A stretch of 64,000 bases of DNA. Source: Agapanthus africanus (taxonomy: Eukaryota > Streptophyta > Magnoliopsida > Asparagales > Amaryllidaceae). Where the stretch lies: the NCBI GenBank assembly GCA_030015575.1, contig JASDDO010000004.1, positions 322,532,654 to 322,596,653 of the forward strand, in the 5' to 3' direction. The notes beneath the pieces are model-generated. The model was not told the DNA's origin, ran no database searches, and saw nothing but the letters and a program-made list of their open reading frames with translations. This document shows positions 10,429 to 22,554 of this stretch, in pieces (position 1 is the first letter of the stretch; each line of letters starts with the position of its first letter). The position numbers and the translations under genes were made by a program.

Positions 10429-11854
10429 TAATTTCGATCGTCTCGAGCGAATGTTTTATTAAAAAGAGAAGGAGAAAACAAAGAAAGAGAAAAACTAACT
10501 AGCACACTTTCGTAGGCAACACGATTGCACTGAGCACGTGCAACAAGCCTTTAAACCTCTAGGTGTCCCTAGTAGGAGGAGTGTTGTCTCCTGAGGGTTT
10601 TCAGCGGATTGCACCCACAAAATCCAATAATAAAAGTAAGATCATGAATATTACATTTAAAGACAAGAATTGTAAAAGAAAAGCCTTGAAAATTAGGGTT
10701 TCCAACTAAGCTAGCTTTTCGGTTGTCATGAGCCCTATCTTAATGGTCATGAAAAGATGTCAGAAATCACGTCCTCCCTCAATAAAACATCGTCTTATTC
10801 TTCATTCCTATCTTTATTCCAAACATCGATCATATCACCCTGCGTGTGTGTAAAGACATCCCTACACCCGGAGAATTCAATTCAAGCTATCATACCCTTG
10901 CCCATCGACCTCAGTACTTCTTGGCAAACGAGATTGCTTACACACTTTCATGCGACCGTTAATACTTCTTGAGGTACTAACCGACCGATTACTAATGTGC
11001 TTGCTAACTTGGTGTATTTTCCTAGTCTTGCACCACCTCAGGCATAGCAGTGACTCCCAGACCAGTTGACCTTGGGGCACTAGGTGAAGAAGCACCCTTT
11101 TGCTATATATTTTTCTTGCCCTTGGTGATAACAAAAACCAGTATCCATTTTTTTCACCACTTTAAAACACACTTTTTCTTTTTTTTTTTCCATACTTTTG
11201 GCTTTAAGACAAGAGCATTTCAAGGTATCCTCTACTATCCCAGGCTTTAAGATGTGTGTAAGTGCGAATAGCAGGGTAGCAACGTTCAAAATGTTTGGCT
11301 TCCAGAATAGAAACTATTTTTCAGACTTATTTTTATCCTCAGATTAGTGACGTCCTTCATCTTACTAACCCTTGGGACAACGGCTCATAACTACTTATTA
11401 CTAGTTCGTATGAGAAAACTTCTAATTTTCTTAGTTTTCTAAAATTTTTCCAATCTCATGGATGTAATTGTTCACTGTCTAAACTTTCATTATCTTATTT
11501 ATATACAAAAAAAGTGTAAATATTAAAATTATTTTTATATTTGAAAATTTTTAAATTTTTATGGATTTTGAAATTTTTTCAATTTTTACAGATTTTTAAA
11601 AGAAATGTTTTGTGCTTATGCAGATGATATGCAAATGATGCGAAAATAAGCACAAACCTCCCCCAAACTTGTTTTCAACAGTGTCCTCACTATTGCCGAC
11701 AGTTATACCTACAAAAATCTGTAAATCTAGGAGGAATTATTAGTGGGGGCAAATATATAAGTGAAGAACTTCCCCCAAACTTATTTTATTTACTCACCTT
11801 CATTCAAAATATGATACAATGATATACTGGACATGAAAGTGAGACGGAGGAATT
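10415..11854 (-). other. Athila 3' noncoding region with blocks shared with the element at 39145-46969
   Basis: This 1.4-kb region has no convincing gene. Several blocks align in the same order with 40871-42503 of the non-autonomous relative. The best is a 58-base block at 10551-10608, apparently identical to 40987-41044. It holds two adjacent hairpins: CTAGG/CCTAG at 10559-10572 and AGGAG/CTCCT at 10577-10592. Others are about 11057-11099 and 11655-11710. Conservation in an otherwise diverged region points to a cis-acting RNA role such as packaging or replication. That role is inferred. Confidence 0.75.
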
Positions 11855-14800
11855 TTAATCAAAATAAACTGGCTCTTGTAAGAACAAGAGCTCCTCCGTG
11901 GGGTCAGTGGAAAAATACGGCTTTAATCTATGTCCATTTACTTTGAAAACAGTGCCGTTTTTAACATTTTCAACATCTACTGCCCCGTGCGGGTATACAG
12001 ACCGCACAACAAAAGGTCCCTTCCAACGAGATCGGAGCTTACCCGCATGAAGGTGTAATCGTGAATCATAAAGAAGGACTTGTTGACCAGGTAAAAATGT
12101 TTTCCTTACAATGTTTTTATCGTGAAAAACCTTAGTCCTATTCTTTGTGATTACAGCATTATCATAAGTTTCATCGCGGAGTTCGCTTACCTCGTTAAGT
12201 TGCAGCTTCCGAAAGTTGCAAGCAAGGTTTAGATCAAAATTAATTTCCTTTATAGCCCACAATGCTTTATGTTCTATCTCAACAGGTAGATGACATGCTT
12301 TACCAAACACTATCCTATATGGAGACATTCCTAGGTCGGTCTTATATGCAGTCCTGAATGCCCAAAGAGCATCTGTCAATTTGGTCGACCAGTCTTTTCT
12401 ATTTTTAGCAACAGTTTTCTCCAGGATAAGTTTGATTTGTCTGTTTGAGATTTCAGCCTGCCCGCTTGTTTGGGGGTGATAGGGTGTAGAAAGACGGTGG
12501 TTGATTGAGTATTTCCGCATCAGAGTCTCGAAAGATCTGTTGCAGAAGTGTGTCCCATTATCGCTAATAATAGCGCGTGGGTGTCCAAATCGCGAGAAAA
12601 TATTCTCTTTCAAGAACTTAATGACAACTTTCTTGTCATTAGTGCGACTTGGAATGGCTTCTACCCACTTGGAGACATAATCAACCGCCAGCAATATGTA
12701 CAGATTCCCAAAGGAGTTGGGAAACGGACCCATGAAATCTATGCCCCAAACATCAAACATTTCAACAACCAGAATGGGTTGCTGAGGCATTTCATTCCTC
12801 TGGGATATTCTACCCGTATACTGACATTGTGTACAGGTTTTGCAATGTTTAAATGCGTCCTTGAATAAGGTCGGCCAATAAAATCCACATTGCAAAACCT
12901 TTTCCGCTGTTTTTCTAGGACCAAAGTGACCCCCACAGGCCTGATCATGACAAAATGAAAGAATACTCTTGAACTCTTCATTCGGGACGCACCGGCGAAT
13001 GATCTGATCAGGACAATATTTAAACAAATAAGGCTCGTCCCAATAATAGTGTTTTACTTGGGATAGAAAGCGGTATTTGTCCTGTTTTGACCAATCGCTC
13101 GGTATCAGTCCCGTGGCATGATAGTTCACAATATCCCTGAACCATGGTTCAGTAGATATGCTCAAGAGTTGTTCATCAGGGAACGAGTCATTGATCGGCA
13201 GGGTCACAGGGGAAGAAACGATGCGTGAAAGGTGGTCGGCTACTACGTTTTCACATCCTTTCTTATCTTTGATAACAAGATCGAATTCTTGTAAAAGAAG
13301 GATCCAACGTATTAGTCGACCTTTGGCATCTTTCTTCGCCAACAGATGTTTCAAAGCGGAATGGTCAGTATATACAACTATGGGTGAGCCGATTAAGTAA
13401 GGCCTGAATTTCTCTAATGCGAATACAACCGCTAATAGTTCTTTCTCTGTGGTTGTATAATTGATTTGCGCATCATTCAAGGTCTTACTAGCATAGTAAA
13501 TCACGTGTGGCATCTTTTCGATGTGCTGTCCTAGGACAGCACCTACTGCAAAATCAGATGCGTCACACATCAGCTCAAAGGGGTAGTCCCAGTTTGGTGA
13601 TGATAAAACGGGGGCTGAAGTGAGTGAGTGTTTAAGTGAGTCGAAAGCTGTCTCGCAATCCGAGTCAAAGTGGAAGGTCGTATCCTTGGCCAGGAGTAGT
13701 GTTAAAGGTCTAGCAATTTTGCTAAAGTCCTTTATGAATCTCCTATAAAAGCCTGCGTGGCCAAGGAAAGAGCGAATATCTTTGACGCTTTTGGGATGAG
13801 GGAGGTTTTGAATGACATCTACTTTAGCTCTGTCAACCTCAATGCCCTTCTGTGAAATGACATGTCCAAGGACTATTCCTTCTTGGACCATAAAGTGGCA
13901 TTTTTCCCAGTTCAAAGTCAAGTTCTTCTCTTTGCATCGAGTAAGAACAGCGTCAAGATTCGCTAGGCAATCAGAAAAAGAGTCTCCAAAAATCGAGAAG
14001 TCGTCCATAAAGATCTCCAGAAAATTCTCTACCATATCAGAGAATATCCCCATCATACACCGCTGAAAGGTAGCGGGAGCATTGCATAGCCCGAAGGGCA
14101 TGCGACTGTAAGCAAAGGTACCAAAAGGATAAGTAAAAGTGGTTTTATCTTGATCCTTTTTGGCGATGGGGACCTGATTATAGCCTGAGTACCCGTCCAT
14201 GAAACAATAGTACTGTCGTCCCGCTAAGCGTTCCAGCATCTGATCAATAAATGGTAGAGGAAAATGATCTTTCCTCGTAGCAGCGTTGAGTTTTCTATAA
14301 TCAATGCATACACGCCACCCAGTTTGGGTGCGTGTCTGAATCAACTCATTCGCTTCATTTGTGATAACTGTGATGCCGGATTTCTTAGGAACGACGTGTA
14401 TAGGACTTACCCACTGGCTATCGGAGATCGGGTATATAATACCACTATCTAAGCATTTGACGATCTCTTTCATGACAGCTTCCTTCATGACGGGATTTAA
14501 CCGTCTCTGTGGTTCTCGGGTCGGTCTGGCATCATCCATCACATGTATATGATGTTCAACTATCAAGGGACTAATCCCTTTGATGTCCGCCATACTCCAA
14601 CCAAACGCCTCTTTATTAGATCTTAATACCGATAAAAGTGCATTCTCTTGCTCTGATGCAAGGGAAGCGGAAATTATAACCGGTAAAGTCTCCTTCTCAC
14701 CAAGATATGCATATTTAAGGTGAGAGGGTAAAACCTTGAGATCTAATTCAGGCGGAGAAATGATAGAAGGAAGGATCATCGAATGATTTTTGGATTTACA

Positions 14801-17389
14801 AAGAAGCTCAGAGCCTGTGAAAGATACAGACTCGGGTGGAGAAAAGTCAGAAGTGCAGGACTCAAGTGTAAGTGAAGTGTCCTCACTAAGATCAAGTGTA
14901 AGATCAAGCAGAGATGTGCTAATGTCATCGAGATCAGTAAAGCAAAGTTCCTCGGCTCCACAACTATCGGGAGCGATCTCATGGACAGAACACACATCTA
15001 AAATATGAGCACTAGGTTCTGATGGCTGACTTCCAACTCTGTAGATATTTAGTTCAATGGTCATATTTCCAAATGACAAGTTCATTGAACCATTTCTACA
15101 GTTTATAACAGCGTTGGAAGTGGCAAGGAAAGGACGACCTAAAATCACCGGAATTTGGCCCCGGGGGTTTGCTACAGGATGTGTGTCGAGCACAATGAAG
15201 TCTACAGGGAAAACAAATTCCCCGACCTTTATCAACACATCCTCTAATTCACCCCTTGGTTTGGTGATAGATCGGTCTGCCATCTGGAGAGTACAATGAG
15301 CAAGTTTCAGCTCTCCAATTCCTAGTTGCTCATAGACAGAATAAGGTAACAGGTTAACACTCGCGCCAAGGTCTAAAAGAGCACGATTTATGTTTTTACC
15401 CCCAATCGAAATCGATATTGTAGGACATCCTGGGTCCTTTCGTTTCTTTGGTAGCTGGGGAATAAAAGCAGTGCTGATATTATTAGCCATAAAGACCTTC
15501 TTCGGCACTTGAGTCTTCCTCTTCCTAGTGCACAAGTCCTTAAGAATTTTCGCATAAGCGGGGACTTGTTGAATTGCATCGAGAAGAGGGATATTGATGT
15601 TAACCTGTTTGAACATTTCTAAAATTTTCTCCATATGAGGACTCGTTCTATTAGCCCTTAGCCGATTCGGGTAAGGTGCTTTCGCAATAAGCGCGGGGTC
15701 CATCATAGGAGAAGGAAAGGGGGGTAGACGAGATCCCAAAAGAGGTGTGGGGACCGTCTGTGGAGAACTATAAGGGTTGGGTGAAGGTGTTGAGCCTAAA
15801 GGGAACTGGAGAATAGGCTCGTGCGAAGGTGGTTCGGTAGAAGAAGAAGGATCAGAAGGAGAAGTGTGTGTATGTGGAAAGGTCTCAGCCGGGGTTTTGA
15901 CATGATTTTCAGTATTATCAATATCTTCCCCGACATTATTATTCAGCACTCTTCCCGATCTCAACGTGGTAATGGAATTTACATTGTAATGCCCAGGATT
16001 CTGTAGGGGTTGAGAGAGAAGTTTCCCTTTTTCTCTCGCACTCATTTCGGCTTTGAGGCGTGCGATTTCAGCTTCCATCGTTCTAATACTCTCAGCTTGT
16101 GACGCTGAGTTTTTCTTTATTTCACTGACGGAAGATCTAACCTCAGTTGAAACTTCCATGAAATTGGATAAAAGTGATTTCATGGTTTGAGTAAATTGAG
16201 AGAAATCGTCAGAACAGGACTGCATAGGATTAGACTGTGCAGGAGTGTTGCCCTGGTTTTGGAAATTTTGTGACTGGTAGGGGTGCTGAGTGAGTTGAAG
16301 GGGTTGCTGTTGTGGTGGAGGAAGAGCCCTTTGAAAGTTATTTGTGTTTGGAACCGTGTTTTGAGATTGATTTTGGTTCCAAGCAAAATTCGGGTGGTTC
16401 CTCCAACCCTGATTGTACGTGGAAGAATATGGATCGTTTCGAGGTCGTTGAAATGCGGCATTAGAATGCTCGTGACCTTGAAACGCCGAGTTTAAAGGAC
16501 ATTCTTCCGTTAAGTGTGACGGATCAGAACAGCACCCACAAATAGTTTTGGGGAGTGATACCGGGTTTAGGGAGGCTGCTGCAAATTTGTGTTCCATAGC
16601 GTTGAGCTTCTTCTGCATTGCTGCCATTTCTGCTCGAACACCTATGGATACATCTACTTGGTGTACGCCACCCCTATTCAATGGTTGGGTTCCACTCTCC
16701 CAAATTAGTGATTTTTCAGCGAACTCTTCTAAGTATCGCCAGGCTTCCCCATCGTCTTTGGTCATAAAAGTACCTTGACACATATTTTCAAGGCTCTGTT
16801 TAGTGCTAGGGTTACTGCCCTCATATATGATTCGGCAAAGCTCCCATCTCGGGATGCCGTGATGAGGACATTGAACCAAGAGATCCTTGAAACGTTCAAA
16901 GTATTTTGAAAATGGTTCGGTAGGGAGCTGGGCAAATTGGTTCAGTTCGCTACGGATTCGAGCCGTCTTTTGGACTGGGTAAAATTTCTTTAGGAATGCA
17001 GCGACGAATTCTTCCCAATTCGTAATAGAGTGTGCAGTAGTGTTATATAGCCACTTCTCGGCTATATCGCACAAGGTAAAAGGAAGAAGTCGTAGACGCA
17101 TCGCATCCACAGAAAGTTGAGACGTACCCATCATAGCGCATACGTTTTCAAATTTGGTAATGAAAACGTAAGCGTCCTCGGTCTCGAGTCCGTGGTATTT
17201 GGGTAAAAGGTTGATATACTGGGGCTTGATTTCAAAGTTATCCCCATTGGCTGGTGGTGTGGATAAGCAGGTCGAAAGAGGACCTCTATGTGGATAGCAT
17301 CTTTCCTGGAGAGAAATGTGGGGAGGATTCTGCGCACCAACGGACGGTGGCAGATTAGGGTTAAAGAAGTTTGATGGATTCGGATCCAT
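11855..17389 (-). CDS. Athila gag-pol polyprotein, 1844 residues
   Basis: A single frame encodes the structural and enzymatic parts of the element. In order, with approximate residue positions, these are: a Retrotrans_gag region (about 80-230), a CCHC zinc knuckle (about 285-300), a Ser/Pro-rich spacer, an aspartic protease with the DLGAS motif usual for Athila (about 670), reverse transcriptase with a FMDD active site (about 960-1140), RNase H with a [10 protein letters not shown]-like helix (about 1200-1320), and integrase with an HHCC zinc domain and a DDE core (about 1400-1650). The frame is uninterrupted and looks whole. The ATG at 17387-17389 is the first in frame and precedes a MDPNPSNFF-like start. 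gag and pol share one frame, as in many Athila relatives. Confidence 0.93.
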   Translation of the reverse strand: MDPNPSNFFNPNLPPSVGAQNPPHISLQERCYPHRGPLSTCLSTPPANGDNFEIKPQYINLLPKYHGLETEDAYVFITKFENVCAMMGTSQLSVDAMRLRLLPFTLCDIAEKWLYNTTAHSITNWEEFVAAFLKKFYPVQKTARIRSELNQFAQLPTEPFSKYFERFKDLLVQCPHHGIPRWELCRIIYEGSNPSTKQSLENMCQGTFMTKDDGEAWRYLEEFAEKSLIWESGTQPLNRGGVHQVDVSIGVRAEMAAMQKKLNAMEHKFAAASLNPVSLPKTICGCCSDPSHLTEECPLNSAFQGHEHSNAAFQRPRNDPYSSTYNQGWRNHPNFAWNQNQSQNTVPNTNNFQRALPPPQQQPLQLTQHPYQSQNFQNQGNTPAQSNPMQSCSDDFSQFTQTMKSLLSNFMEVSTEVRSSVSEIKKNSASQAESIRTMEAEIARLKAEMSAREKGKLLSQPLQNPGHYNVNSITTLRSGRVLNNNVGEDIDNTENHVKTPAETFPHTHTSPSDPSSSTEPPSHEPILQFPLGSTPSPNPYSSPQTVPTPLLGSRLPPFPSPMMDPALIAKAPYPNRLRANRTSPHMEKILEMFKQVNINIPLLDAIQQVPAYAKILKDLCTRKRKTQVPKKVFMANNISTAFIPQLPKKRKDPGCPTISISIGGKNINRALLDLGASVNLLPYSVYEQLGIGELKLAHCTLQMADRSITKPRGELEDVLIKVGEFVFPVDFIVLDTHPVANPRGQIPVILGRPFLATSNAVINCRNGSMNLSFGNMTIELNIYRVGSQPSEPSAHILDVCSVHEIAPDSCGAEELCFTDLDDISTSLLDLTLDLSEDTSLTLESCTSDFSPPESVSFTGSELLCKSKNHSMILPSIISPPELDLKVLPSHLKYAYLGEKETLPVIISASLASEQENALLSVLRSNKEAFGWSMADIKGISPLIVEHHIHVMDDARPTREPQRRLNPVMKEAVMKEIVKCLDSGIIYPISDSQWVSPIHVVPKKSGITVITNEANELIQTRTQTGWRVCIDYRKLNAATRKDHFPLPFIDQMLERLAGRQYYCFMDGYSGYNQVPIAKKDQDKTTFTYPFGTFAYSRMPFGLCNAPATFQRCMMGIFSDMVENFLEIFMDDFSIFGDSFSDCLANLDAVLTRCKEKNLTLNWEKCHFMVQEGIVLGHVISQKGIEVDRAKVDVIQNLPHPKSVKDIRSFLGHAGFYRRFIKDFSKIARPLTLLLAKDTTFHFDSDCETAFDSLKHSLTSAPVLSSPNWDYPFELMCDASDFAVGAVLGQHIEKMPHVIYYASKTLNDAQINYTTTEKELLAVVFALEKFRPYLIGSPIVVYTDHSALKHLLAKKDAKGRLIRWILLLQEFDLVIKDKKGCENVVADHLSRIVSSPVTLPINDSFPDEQLLSISTEPWFRDIVNYHATGLIPSDWSKQDKYRFLSQVKHYYWDEPYLFKYCPDQIIRRCVPNEEFKSILSFCHDQACGGHFGPRKTAEKVLQCGFYWPTLFKDAFKHCKTCTQCQYTGRISQRNEMPQQPILVVEMFDVWGIDFMGPFPNSFGNLYILLAVDYVSKWVEAIPSRTNDKKVVIKFLKENIFSRFGHPRAIISDNGTHFCNRSFETLMRKYSINHRLSTPYHPQTSGQAEISNRQIKLILEKTVAKNRKDWSTKLTDALWAFRTAYKTDLGMSPYRIVFGKACHLPVEIEHKALWAIKEINFDLNLACNFRKLQLNEVSELRDETYDNAVITKNRTKVFHDKNIVRKTFLPGQQVLLYDSRLHLHAGKLRSRWKGPFVVRSVYPHGAVDVENVKNGTVFKVNGHRLKPYFSTDPTEELLFLQEPVYFD

Positions 17390-18470
17390 CGGTGTGGGTG
17401 TGGTAGTAGGTAAAGAAAAGGTAAATGGAGAATTATCGACTTCGGAGTCGATAAAGGGTACGCGGACTAAACGGGCACTAGAATCCCGTGTCCAGCCTAT
17501 CTTGTACTAAAAAGGGTTAGTACAAGTGGCAGCGTTGGCTTATAATTAGGGGTAAAATGAATGCGGTGTTTGCTTTTGAAAAGGGACGGATTTTGAAAAA
17601 AATGATGCGACAACCAAATGCAGCACACAAACCCTAAAATCTAATGGTCACCTAGGTCCGGCTCTAGACCGCTCCTAACTGCCAAAAGACAAGTCGCAGG
17701 ATAAATCCTCCACTGCCTCTTTGTCCCCCTGTGGCCGGATGAGTGCCAGGTAAGTGGGAAGGAACCACTACTACAGTGGACCTAATTAATAACCACTAGC
17801 CTTAGACACACTCGCCTTAGGCACCACAAGAAAACGCGGATAAGCAATGAATTACCCACGGCCCTCTCTTGTCTTAAATGAGCGCGACAGTCCTTAGAGT
17901 CATCTCTAGATTTCTTTTAGTTAATGTGGGTCAATGCGGATGCAAGTTTGGTGGTTTTCGGGGCCTAGGAAGGGTAATGAAATCCCCACCTAATTTGGAT
18001 TTGGCCGTGCCCCTTAAATTCCGTATTTAATATGCAAAACAACCAAGAAAACAAAATCACGCACAATTTTAATTTGCTTTTGCGGCGCAGCGATTATTTG
18101 CAAAGAATCCTGCAGAAAGGATTAGTTGGAGCTAAAAAGGGAGAGGGGAGAGAGCAAGAAATCACCTGCTGGAAAATTATCCAGAGAACCCCCAAGACTG
18201 CGGCGCTTCCGCCGCAATAAGCATGTATATGCCGCCCTTCCGCGGTCAGATATTGGGAACAGTGTACAAAATTTCTTCCGCTGCTTTCTGTTGCTTCCCT
18301 CAACTCTCTGGTATATCCCAAATAATTTTTCCACAGCACAGAATGCTCCAGATCACCTTGCAATCAATTCACAACACACGTATAAGAGTTTGTACGAAAT
18401 TTGATTTCAAGAAGTGAATCGTAATAATTCTTTCACTTCAAACTATAAAATGTAAACGAATTAGCGCGCG
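17390..18470 (-). other. Athila 5' leader
   Basis: This is the untranslated leader between the primer-binding site and gag. It contains no supported gene. Parts resemble the leader of the non-autonomous relative (for example about 17940-18030 against 44660-44770), with a shared ATGAAATCC motif and CCGTATT motif in the same order. Confidence 0.65.
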
Positions 18471-18489
18471 ATCCCCGGCAACGGCGCCA
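18471..18489 (-). promoter_or_regulatory. Athila primer-binding site (tRNA-Asp type)
   Basis: On the minus strand TGGCGCCGTTGCCGGGGAT begins three bases inside the 5' LTR. From memory this is complementary to the 3' end of plant tRNA-Asp, the primer known for Athila elements. Confidence 0.88.
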
Positions 18490-18492
18490 TTT

Positions 18493-20358
18493 TGATTGAT
18501 GTAAATTCTCGACTTAGATGTAAAAGTCAAATCAAATAGTCTCCGGCAACGGAGCCATTTGATTGAACGGTAAACTTCGGATGTTTCGTATCGAATCAAA
18601 AATTTAAATTGACCGCAATCAAACTACGGTGTCAGCTGTAGTTAATGAATGAGTGCGGATCGTCCACAGGGATCTCGAGATTCGTTTGTATTTTAATTTG
18701 TTTGAAATGAAATGTTAAGCAACAAGAAAACAAGATTCAAGAGTGATTTGTATTCGTGTGTCACTATTCTCTACTAAAGAATCAAGAAACTATAAACAAT
18801 CAAGAATCGGGGTTTCAATGGTATTTTCCAAACAACAATCAAGAATAATAGAGAGGCTCGTAGGAATCGATCGGATCTTTAGATGTGATGTAGTCTACAT
18901 GATTTCATATTCTTGTCCTTCGAAGAATTGATACTAGATCAATGGTGATCGACGAGAGTTAGGGTTTTCTTGATGAAATTAAGGTTTCATCTCTTAACCC
19001 TTGTTCTTTCGAGGATACCATTTATATTCTAGCCTCTAGCAATTTCAAGAAGCGATCGGATTCCCCAATCTCGAGCGATGTCGATCAAGAAAGCATCGCA
19101 ACGAATTGGGTCGTCGATTCTTGAACTTGCTAGGGTTTACAAACTCGTGGGATTCAAGAATTGATTACAAATTTGCTACATCATCATACTAAAGATCGTT
19201 TCGACTCCTTAACGAGCGGAGTTTTATTCACACATCACCACATTGACAATATTCAAGAATAGTAAAGATAACATGATGCGGAATTTAAAGAAAACAAGAT
19301 AGAAGAAAATATCACCTTTTATTTAATCAACAATTTCAATACATTCTTTCAAGATCTACAAGAAGAAGAAAATCGATCGTTGACTCGGCTTCGCTCGTCT
19401 CCGTGGATCGTGGATCTACTTTTGATCTCTTGCCCGATGGAAGATCGGCTCGGCTCATAAAAGGGTTGAAGGAATCTTGCTTGGCTTGCACTCAAGATCT
19501 TGAATTGTGGTTGGATTTAGGGTTAGGGTTTCCTACAAGCTCTCTCACTAAACTTGAGGAAGAGGAAGATGAAGAAAGAGAATGGATGTTGACCTAAGAT
19601 ATCACCTATGATCCTCTCTATGATAACATGATAAGATTTGTGAGTCTAGGGTCTTATTTATAGAACTTTCACAACCCTAGGTTTAGGTTTGAATTGGACT
19701 TTCCCTCCCAAAGTTTGTTGACAAGGTTTGTTGGGCTTTAGCTTATGGTTTAAGCAAGGGTTTAGGAAAGTTCTAGAAAGATTAGGCTAGTTTGGGTGTT
19801 TGCTGATCTGGTGGAAGTATCTGGAATCTTCTGGAAGTTTGTGTGCATTTTTGAGCTGTAGCCACTGAAACAGGAGTTTTGGTGAAATTTGAGGAGCTGA
19901 GTCCCTGGGCCCGCCGCGCAACCGCCGCATGAGGTACCTTTAGGCCGCTCTTCCGCCGCGCATTGATGGGCTTGGGCTTTGGGATTTCTTCTGTTGCTTG
20001 GTACTGCTGTTTGGGCTTTTCTTTGATGTTTAGAATTGCAGTTTCCCTTCTGTGTTGATACCAGATTTGAGTTCAGTGAGTTTACGAGCAATTGTAATGG
20101 TCGAGCAATGTAACAGTCGAGCGAGCTTTCCTTTTCCTGCACATACTTCAAAGCACGGGTTGCAAGATATGGAAAATATGCTGTGTAATGCAATGTCGTC
20201 AATTTCCCTAGAAATTCCGGTTTTAAGGTCGAATACATGTAATTTGATATTTTGCGACCGATTAGCTAATATGTGAATTATGAATACCGTACACTTCTAT
20301 ATGTATGCAGATGATAAGGAAATTGCCGGTTAAAATATGCAATATTTTCGACTGATCA
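18493..20358 (-). repeat. Athila 5' LTR
   Basis: This is the element's promoter-bearing LTR, 1866 bp, nearly identical to 8549-10414. It contains a repeated AG-rich segment (about 19540-19590) and a TTATTTATAGA TATA-like box seen on the plus strand near 19650. The direction of that box does not settle the promoter position. Confidence 0.93.
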
Positions 20359-20363
20359 ACACT

Positions 20364-21108
20364 CTTTCATATCTGAATTCTCTTTCCGGTACAACACGCA
20401 ATTTTTAGGACATGCTTGAATCTTCTCGCACTTTAGACCCAAATCAGACATCATTTTCTGGGCTTCGTACCAGCTTTCGGGCACATTATTTCCCGGCGGC
20501 ATAGAATCTTTCAAGAACGAAAGAAGCATTGTGAATGGCTTGTTGCTCCATCCATTTAGGCACTTAATTTGGAAAAGTTGGACGAACCATGAGAGGGTGG
20601 AATACTTCGCATTCTCATAAATTGGTTTCCTAGCATCATTCATGAAATTTTCATATTTATCCGCACGCGGTCCTTGACCGGAAGGAATGTCATCTTCGGT
20701 ACGAATAGATTCACCTAGGGCAGCCTCTACCATATCCTCCATTTCTTCTGATGGAAATAAATTTCCGTATCCTGCCGTATTACCGAATTCTTCTTCTTCT
20801 CCTGCCGCATTATCGTGTTCTCCTTCTTCTACCGCAGTACTGCATTCTTCTCCTTCCCCGTGATATTTCCAAGTTGAATAAAGTCTAGTAAACCCATGTT
20901 TTACAATATGAAGCTCTGCCAATTCTACCTTCTGCCAGTACTTATTGCCACATCTATCGCACGGACAGAGAATCTTCTCTATTATGATCTTATTATGTGC
21001 TCGTGCAAATTCAAGGAAAGCAGCAACTCCTGCGACAAACTTAGGTTGCATACGTTGTTTCCAATCCACATACATCCAGTCCTTAACTCTGACGTACTCA
21101 TGGGCCAT
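20364..21108 (-). pseudogene. TNP2 transposase, N-terminal fragment (Transpos_assoc domain)
   Basis: About 250 residues from an ATG at 21106-21108. Residues about 10-85 match the transposase-associated domain typical of plant TNP2 proteins: a WMYVDW start, a CPCDRCGNKYW zinc-type motif, and an HIVKHGFTRLY helix. A Glu-rich spacer follows. The segment PESWYEAQKMM and the ACPKNCVLYRKE motif then lead to the cysteine motif that continues at 8543. The Athila element interrupts the gene immediately before that motif. This protein in En/Spm elements is the catalytic transposase, but here only its N-terminal third remains. Confidence 0.85.
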
Positions 21109-21245
21109 GTTAGACTGAATAACATATAAATTGTAGGTTATGCTGACTATATTGAGAAATATAAGAACGGGATAGTTACTGACAAAGGAGAAAATCCATG
21201 TATATGCTTTGTGTGTGCGTTTGTCGTTGAAAAGAATAAATTATC

Positions 21246-22554
21246 GCACGTTATGTTGACCGATAGACGGGGACTAAGTGGCGCTTTTAGTTTCATATAT
21301 GGGTATCGATGGGAATATGAAGGTTTCATATTATCATATATTGGTTTTAACCCGAACATCTCGAATCGCTCTCTGATTATGCGTTTGTATGTATGTGTTC
21401 CGGCTGTCGGGGGTAGGCTTCTATCCCATTAAGAATGTATAGAGCGAACGCCCATCACTTGTGCTTTCAACCGTTTCGAGTAAATTTCGGCAGCACCTCC
21501 CCGCTGTTCTCCGAGTACACTGTAATAGAATAGATAATCATTTCAAAGCTGTGAAACAACGTTGAAATGAACATCTAATCTATCTTTGTACACGGAGAAC
21601 CAGCGGAAAGATACCGACGAAATATCTCGAAACGGATGAAAACACAAGTGAATGAAGGCGTTTGCTTTATACATTCTTAACTTGTCCACACAGGACAAAT
21701 CTATGGGTTACCATACGATTGAATTTTCTCGTCACGTAGACTATACGACGGTTGTTAGTATCGAGCTATACTGTCCGATATTTAACAACCTTCGTATAGT
21801 TCTAGGTCACGACGAGCATCGCACGTATGTTAACCGATAGACGGGGACTAAGTGGCGCTTTTAGTTTCATATATGGGTATCGATGGGAATATGAAGGTTT
21901 CATATTATCATCGAGTATCATATATTGGTTTTAACCCGAACATCTCGAATCGCTCTCTAATTATGCGTTTGTATGTATGTGTTCCGGCTGTCGGGGGTAG
22001 GCTTCTATCCCATTAAGAATGTATAGAGCGAACGCCCATCACTTGTGCTTTCAACCGTTTCGAGTAAATTTCGGCAGCACCTCCCTGCTGTTCTCCGAGT
22101 ACACTGTAATAGAATAGATAATCATTTCAAAGCTGTGAAACAACGTTGAAATGAACATCTAATCTATCTTTGTACACGGAGAACCAGCGGAAAGGTACCG
22201 ACGAAATATCTCGAAACGGATGAAAACATAAGTGAATGAAGGCGTTTGCTTTATACATTCTTAACTTGTCCACACGGGACAAATCTATGGGTTACCATAC
22301 GATTGAATTTTCTCGTCGCGTAGACTATATGACGGTTGTTAGTATCGAGCTATACTGTCCGATATTTAACAACCTTCGTATAGTTCTAGGTCACGACGAG
22401 CATCGCACGTATGTTAACCGATAGACGGGGACTAAGTGGCGCTTTTAGTTTCATATACGGGTATCGATGGGAATATGAAGGTTTCATATCATCATCGAGT
22501 ATCATATATTGGTTTTAACCCGAATATCTCGAGTCGCTCTCTAATTATGCGTTT
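21246..22554. repeat. 575/584-bp tandem repeat upstream of TNP2, 2.25 copies
   Basis: Unit 1 spans 21246-21820, unit 2 spans 21821-22404, and a partial third spans 22405-22554. Units are over 95% alike by eye. Each contains an inverted-repeat-like pair, CTCCGAGTACACTG and CTTTGTACACGGAG, about 80 bases apart. The array sits just upstream of the TNP2 start codon, so it may act as promoter or enhancer sequence. A single unit, inverted, is found in the second CACTA element at 57565-58072 and 61972-62041. Confidence 0.85.

Larger units (their letters stand above)
8549..20358 (-). mobile_element. Ty3/Gypsy Athila-group retrotransposon, whole-looking and young
   Basis: This 11.8-kb element lies in reverse orientation inside the TNP2 gene of CACTA 1. 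It has two 1866-bp LTRs (8549-10414 and 18493-20358) with about six differences by eye, and a 5-bp target duplication ACACT (8544-8548 and 20359-20363). A primer-binding site matches the 3' end of plant tRNA-Asp, a polypurine tract is present, and one long gag-pol frame is open. It looks whole, with no breaks that I can see. The LTR divergence of about 0.3% suggests insertion within the last few hundred thousand years. There is no obvious env-like frame in the 1.4 kb between pol and the 3' LTR. Confidence 0.95.

Noticed and set aside
18471-18492. tRNA gene near the Athila LTR
   Set aside because: Only the 3' tRNA-complementary stretch is present, as expected for a primer-binding site; no A box, B box or cloverleaf.
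21652-22424. Two near-identical 62-residue frames
   Set aside because: They are the same segment of the 584-bp tandem repeat read twice, with no domain; repeat copies explain them.
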